64,000 bases of DNA from Fennellomyces sp. T-0311 (taxonomy: Eukaryota; Mucoromycota; Mucoromycetes; Mucorales; Lichtheimiaceae): the NCBI GenBank assembly GCA_025266875.1, contig JALLLT010000005.1:1116001-1180000 (forward strand), in the 5' to 3' direction. Position numbers and translations under genes: made by a program. Of the stretch, positions 59,945 through 64,000 are shown in pieces (position 1 is the stretch's first letter; every line of letters starts with the position of its first letter). The notes beneath the pieces were generated by a model. The model saw only the letters and a list, made by a program, of their open reading frames with translations, was not told where the DNA came from and did no database searches.

Positions 59945-60415
59945 GGTGTTTTGTGTGCATTCATGCGTAAGTGTTTGCATTGTACTCTAATCCGCCCCTA
60001 TTTGCCCATTCCATGTGATATATCTTGTTTGTGCTAATACTATTGTATGCGTCAGTACCAATGTACGCCAACGCCAAGGGTTTGTTTGCGCCATTCTCCT
60101 TGCTTGCGCCGACAATGTATCGGTGGGGTGTATGTGCCGATATGTGTCTTATATATGTTGTTGCCCAAGTGTATACCAGTTCAATTGTATGTCAATGCTC
60201 ATGTGCGTTATGCCAATAATGTGTTTCGATGTCGGGTATATATCAATGTGCGTCTTGTATGCTCAAATTACAGCGAGTACAACAATTCATGTCGATGATG
60301 TGTGCCAATGTCGTTGTGTGTAGCGACGCAAATGTGTGTCTTGTGTATGTCAGTGAGTATCGTGCCAACAAATGTCTTGTATGCGCCAGCGTCGGTTTTT
60401 CATGTGCGTGATCGC
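59945..60415. repeat. degenerate GT-rich tandem repeat
   Basis: Phrases such as TGTGTCTTGTATG, TGCCAATGT and GCGTTATGCCAA recur at irregular 40-60-bp spacing. Three plus-strand frames are open through it because the units lack stops. It resembles in style, but not in sequence, the tract at 53.8 kb. Confidence 0.55.
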
Positions 60416-61328
60416 GTAACTTGATGTGCCACTTTGCTGCCATAAGGATGTTTGCTGGTTCCTGTCATTTCGGTGGGTGTGATGTACGTGATTCTTCGTG
60501 CCGGTACTGCACCAGCATCTTCATTATGCACTTGAAAGTAGCTGCATGGTTGGTGAGGCTAGTGATGTTCCCCAATGTCTTCACCATATGCTCTTTGAGC
60601 TTGTTGCTCCCGGAATGAATATGAGTAGCAGACGCCTACCACCTAATCGATAGCAACACTGCAAACTGTTCGTCTAGTCAACAAATCTTTGAAGACTACT
60701 TCGTTTCATTCGGTGTTCTCTACGCCATAATACAAATATGAGCACCTTTTGATCTTCGATGACTATGGATTGATCGCTTACCCGATATCCGGTGGTAAAA
60801 GTACCCAGCGTCGACCATACGCTCAAGGAACCTCAGTGCTATACTTGACAGTGTACGCATGGTCGCCGCTGATCTACTGGACATAAGCCCAGCCTGCTTG
60901 TCGCTTACGAGAGACGCTCACCACGTGCAAGAAACACGGCTGCGAAAGGACACAAAAATGCAAAGTACTTGACACTGATCACAGTACCCGTATGCGGTGG
61001 GTATGGCAGCTGTTCGTCTATTTGAACTGTCCTTGGACATAAAGGTGAGCCCTTCGGTACAGAAAATTGGGGGTATCAAAGCTGATGGTATGTAAACAAC
61101 GTATAAGGGAAGGAGTATAATCTATGGCCAATATGTATAAGAGAAAGAGCGAGTGTTTTGTAGAGTTATAGACTTTTTTGAGAGTGTTTTGTGGGTTTAT
61201 TGATTTTTTTTGAAAGTGTTTTTGGAGTTATATATGTATATTTTTTTGAGGGTTTTTTTGGAGTTACACGTTTTTTTTCATCGTTATCATACTTTTCTGG
61301 CGTCGGGGAAGGGGAAAAAGAGTAAGCC
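60416..61328. other. intergenic, no gene recognised
   Basis: No coding signature. 61180-61275 is rich in TTTTTTGAG(A/G)GT-like units. Confidence 0.4.
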
Positions 61329-62086
61329 CTAAGGCAGCAGCACAGGCCACGGCTGGTCAACCACCATGTGCTCCGGACCGAGTGGGGGAGCGCGCACCAT
61401 GCGGGTGTCTTCGTCGAGGCTCGCGTCCGGAATCTCAATATCCTCGTCGAGGAGGCAGAGAAAAGCGAGCCGCTCGATGATGCTGCGCATCGCGTCGTCG
61501 TCGTCGTCGCCACTGGTGATAGTGGTGGTGGTGGCAGCGGCGGCGGAGGAGGAGGAGACACAAGCAACATCAACCTCATCGTCAACACACAGCAAACCAA
61601 ATCGTTCGACGAGCTCCTCAACTACACCGTCGTCGCCATGGTCACCACCATCGTTGCTTACAAGCACCGCAGCAAGCACAGGCACAGATACAACTTCTTG
61701 GTTGTGCTCACCCTCCACAACACTGTCATCGTCATGATGACCGCCTAGTTTGATTGAACAAAGTCAATACAATACGCTTCGTTTCATTTTGATTCCTGAG
61801 TATGCTTACCGAAAGGTGGCAAAGGGACGGTCGGGGGAGGCGTCAAAGTGGTGGTGAGGACAGGAGGCAGGGCAGTTGTAGGGACACGCGACAAAGGAAT
61901 GGGTGGGAGTGGGCGGTATTCGTCGTAAATGCGACGGCGAGGGAGGAAAGGAACAACAAAGAGAAGAAGAATGAGGAAGTCGCGAAGATCGGTGGGGAGG
62001 AGGAGAAGGCACAGAACCAAAGCAGCGAGAATAAGAGTGGCAATAGTAGCAGCAGCAGCAGAAACAGGGCGCGCGGAATCGGACAT
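61329..62086 (-). CDS. small membrane protein with acidic tail, uncharacterised
   Basis: ATG at 62084-62086; exons 62086-61810 and 61744-61329, a 64-nt GT-AG intron, 230 residues ending LLP and TAG. Residues about 10-27 (AATIATLILAALVLCLLL) and 33-43 (DFLILLLFVVPFL) are hydrophobic, followed by RRR, then a Pro/Thr-rich linker (PLPPIPLSRVPTTALPP). The C-terminal half is acidic, with Asp, Ser/Ala and Thr homopolymers coded by GTC/GGT triplet runs, and two related helices (VEELVERFGLLCVDDEVDV; IIERLAFLCLLDEDIEI) that look like an internal duplication. Topology suggests an N-terminal anchor and a cytosolic acidic tail. No family recognised. Confidence 0.6.
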
Positions 62087-63355
62087 GGTCAACGATAAGT
62101 AAAGAAGAGAAGAAAAAGGCAGAAAAGGAGCGCTGTGGTTTTGTTAATTTCTCGGCGGCAGATCAATTTTTCTGTTCATCTGTTCATGCTGGGAAACCAC
62201 AGCACCAAGGGTCAAAGGAAAAGAGCGCGTCGGCAGAAGTGTAGCACGAACCGCAACTTCTGATCTGAAACAAATTAATATGCACAGACATTCCTCCTTG
62301 AGCCCTTGGACACACGTCGACAACGCATATCAATCTTTGGCAAGAGTAGTTTTCTCCCTCAAAATAAGCAGTAGAAATGTGTAGGCAATCATGCAACTAC
62401 AAAAGTACACTTCATTTTAGAAATGAACGCTTGCGCCAATGCACCTTGCAATTCGAAATGGCAATGGTGAATGAGCTTACGACAGATTTTCATTTTTCAT
62501 GATAATTATATTTTATTTGAAGGTTCAAGTCCTCCAATAGCTCCGAGCTAATAAAACAGATTGCGCTGTCATAGATGGATTTCGAGCTTACTACGATCTT
62601 CACTGCGAAACCTTTAAAGTACAGTGACCATATATGGAAGATAGTTCCGACAAACTGGATTAATGTACCACATAGTTTCGTAATATGCGTTGAAAGTCTA
62701 TTTGGGCAATGGCAATTCTTTTAAGTGGGGGTCAGTAAAATTAAAGTGCGTAATTAAATATGATTCACTCGTCCCTGCCAAATGCTTGGAACGACTGCAA
62801 ATGAGACACGAGAACATTACCATGGACTCAGGCGCAGGGAACAAAGCTCGCCTTAATGAATATATCGGCAACCACCGAATCATAGAGAGATATCGCAGTG
62901 CTTATCGTAGCTACATTAGTAATTAGTCGTTCTTGAAACGCTGATGAATTATACCGACAGTGTACTCGTCATACTAGGGTGACATATCTGGCGCAGGAAG
63001 CTGAAAACTGCCCGGTGATTTGATATGTTGATAAGCAATTCCAAGTTACCTCCTTGACATGAGCCTGCTGCTCTCCACCATCGTTTTTTGCCGCTCAATC
63101 AATCGCAACGTGTGGTAATACTCATATACTTCAAACATACAATGGGAAAAATGTCTCTAGAAAAGCTTCTAATCTTCAAAAATAATCATCAAAGACTCTA
63201 GTCTACCAATTGTATTGAAACTTTTACTCAAAAAATTGGAAAGGTGTGTAGATCAAATCGGAAAATTTGTTTAAGCTTTCACGCGAGATCATGAATGGGA
63301 TAGTCTATACTTATCTATCGAGCAATTTATGAGCTGACCAATAAATTTATATTAG
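62087..63355. other. no firm gene; possible N-terminal part of the MULE relic
   Basis: The plus-strand frame 62690-62926 (KWGSVKLKCVIKYDSLVPA) may be an upstream exon of the transposase relic, but nothing proves it. Confidence 0.3.
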
Positions 63356-64000
63356 GCTGTCTAGTGGAGAATATGCGCTGGACGGCACGGTCAAAGTAGA
63401 ATATCACTGGAAACATGAAAATCATAATCCTACCGAAACCAGCGATGCTGTCCGTTCTAAATTTCCTCCTACAACTCTTCAATGGATTCAAAATCATGTT
63501 GACGACCATCTGGACTGCGAAAAAAGTTCAAGAACATTTGCGATTGACGGAGAAGGAACTTCAAGCAGTAAGTATAGCTTAACATCCTTATATACGCTAA
63601 CATATGCGCCTAGCTTGAAGATGGTACAGGTTCTTTGCCAGAAGCTTTACGTATCAAGGCATCGTGTCAATCATATCATTGTCAACATGCAGTCAAAGTT
63701 TGCAAGAAGGCACCCAGTCGATAAAGATAGGCGTAATCAGCTGGTTTCTTGAATTGAACGAACAAGGGTATCAAACGTTGTATCATGTCATGGACTCTAC
63801 ATTTGTTCAATCATGGATATCGCCACTCCAAGCGAAGGTGAGTCAATTGTAGAGTGTATCTAATCAAACTTATGTTATTTTTAGTTACTTCAAGAATCGA
63901 ATGAGATATACATTGGTGCCACGCACAAGACCTGTAAATCAATCATCAATTGCCCGGATGATGCGTATTTTTTCTCGATTATTGCCAAGAATGCTGTTAC
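63356..64000 (+). mobile_element. Mutator-like (MULE) transposase relic, cut by window end
   Basis: Exon 63356-63567 encodes YHWKHENHNP (the zinc-binding W-x2-H-x2-H-N-H-type motif of MULE DNA-binding regions) and PPTTLQWIQNHVDD. Then, after introns with good splice sites, VNHIIVNMQSKFARRHP and, in another frame, WFLELNEQGYQTLYHVMDST; the next exon starts near 63886 (LLQESNEIYIGATHKTCKSI, SIIAKNAVT). MULE transposases read IDATHKT or similar, whose Asp is the first catalytic residue; here codon 63915-63917 is Gly (GGT). The frame change near 63720-63740 and the lost Asp mark it as inactive. Confidence 0.7.

Noticed and set aside
62515..62545. Possible tRNA B-box GGTTCAAGTCC
   Set aside because: No matching A-box, acceptor stem or cloverleaf upstream.
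1..64000. CRISPR array, prokaryotic operon or bacterial mobile island
   Set aside because: No regularly spaced identical repeats; spliced eukaryotic genes occur throughout.

Overview
The window looks like nuclear DNA of an early-diverging fungus, most likely Mucoromycota (Mucorales-like). Evidence: eukaryotic housekeeping genes split by many short GT-AG introns (about 45-170 nt) with CTAAC/TACTAAT-type branch sites; AT-rich intergenic DNA; a retrotransposon C-terminus of the type common in Mucorales; and an expanded TPR/F-box/LRR family. No rRNA or tRNA gene and no prokaryotic feature was recognised.

Layout. 1-8.2 kb: decayed F-box/LRR copies, a LINE fragment and two short pogo-like MITEs. 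8.7-10.9 kb: an MFS permease gene carrying in-frame stops. 12.0-14.0 kb: an intact TPR/F-box/LRR gene. 14.5-22.6 kb is the gene-dense housekeeping block: RPS3, a small protein with a PCNA-binding-like motif, CCT6 (chaperonin zeta subunit, whose start codon is split by an intron), a small coiled-coil protein, and CAP/SRV2. 22.8-25.6 kb: F-box/LRR remnants, one interrupted by a 964-bp terminal-inverted-repeat element with a TA target duplication. 25.9-29.4 kb: VPS53 (GARP/EARP complex), with two probable GC-AG introns. 31.2-35.2 kb: three tandem copies of an unrecognised gene family, with a fourth fragment near 59.5 kb. 35.7-37.7 kb: a second intact TPR/F-box/LRR gene. 38.3-41.3 kb: a GRDP-like (DUF1399) gene. 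41.6-44.5 kb: PRPF6/Prp1 splicing factor. 45.8-50 kb: repeat-rich, with a TIR element built of GCGGTA-type subrepeats, a KDZ-type transposase remnant and an HMG-like gene. 51.5-53.4 kb: a membrane-anchored Ser/Pro-repeat protein whose downstream intron holds A-rich and CT microsatellites. 53.8-60.4 kb: two degenerate minisatellite-like tracts and duplicated fragments. 61.3-62.1 kb: a small membrane protein with an acidic tail. The window ends inside a MULE transposase relic.

The housekeeping genes act in unrelated core processes (translation, folding, actin dynamics, retrograde traffic, splicing) and are not an operon. Between them lies a fast-evolving accessory landscape: F-box family birth and death, tandem duplication of an unknown gene, and several classes of DNA transposon. 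No single complete new system (defence, biosynthetic or mobile cassette) could be demonstrated. The best candidates for something undescribed are the three-copy gene array at 31-35 kb and the TIR element at 45.8-47.0 kb.
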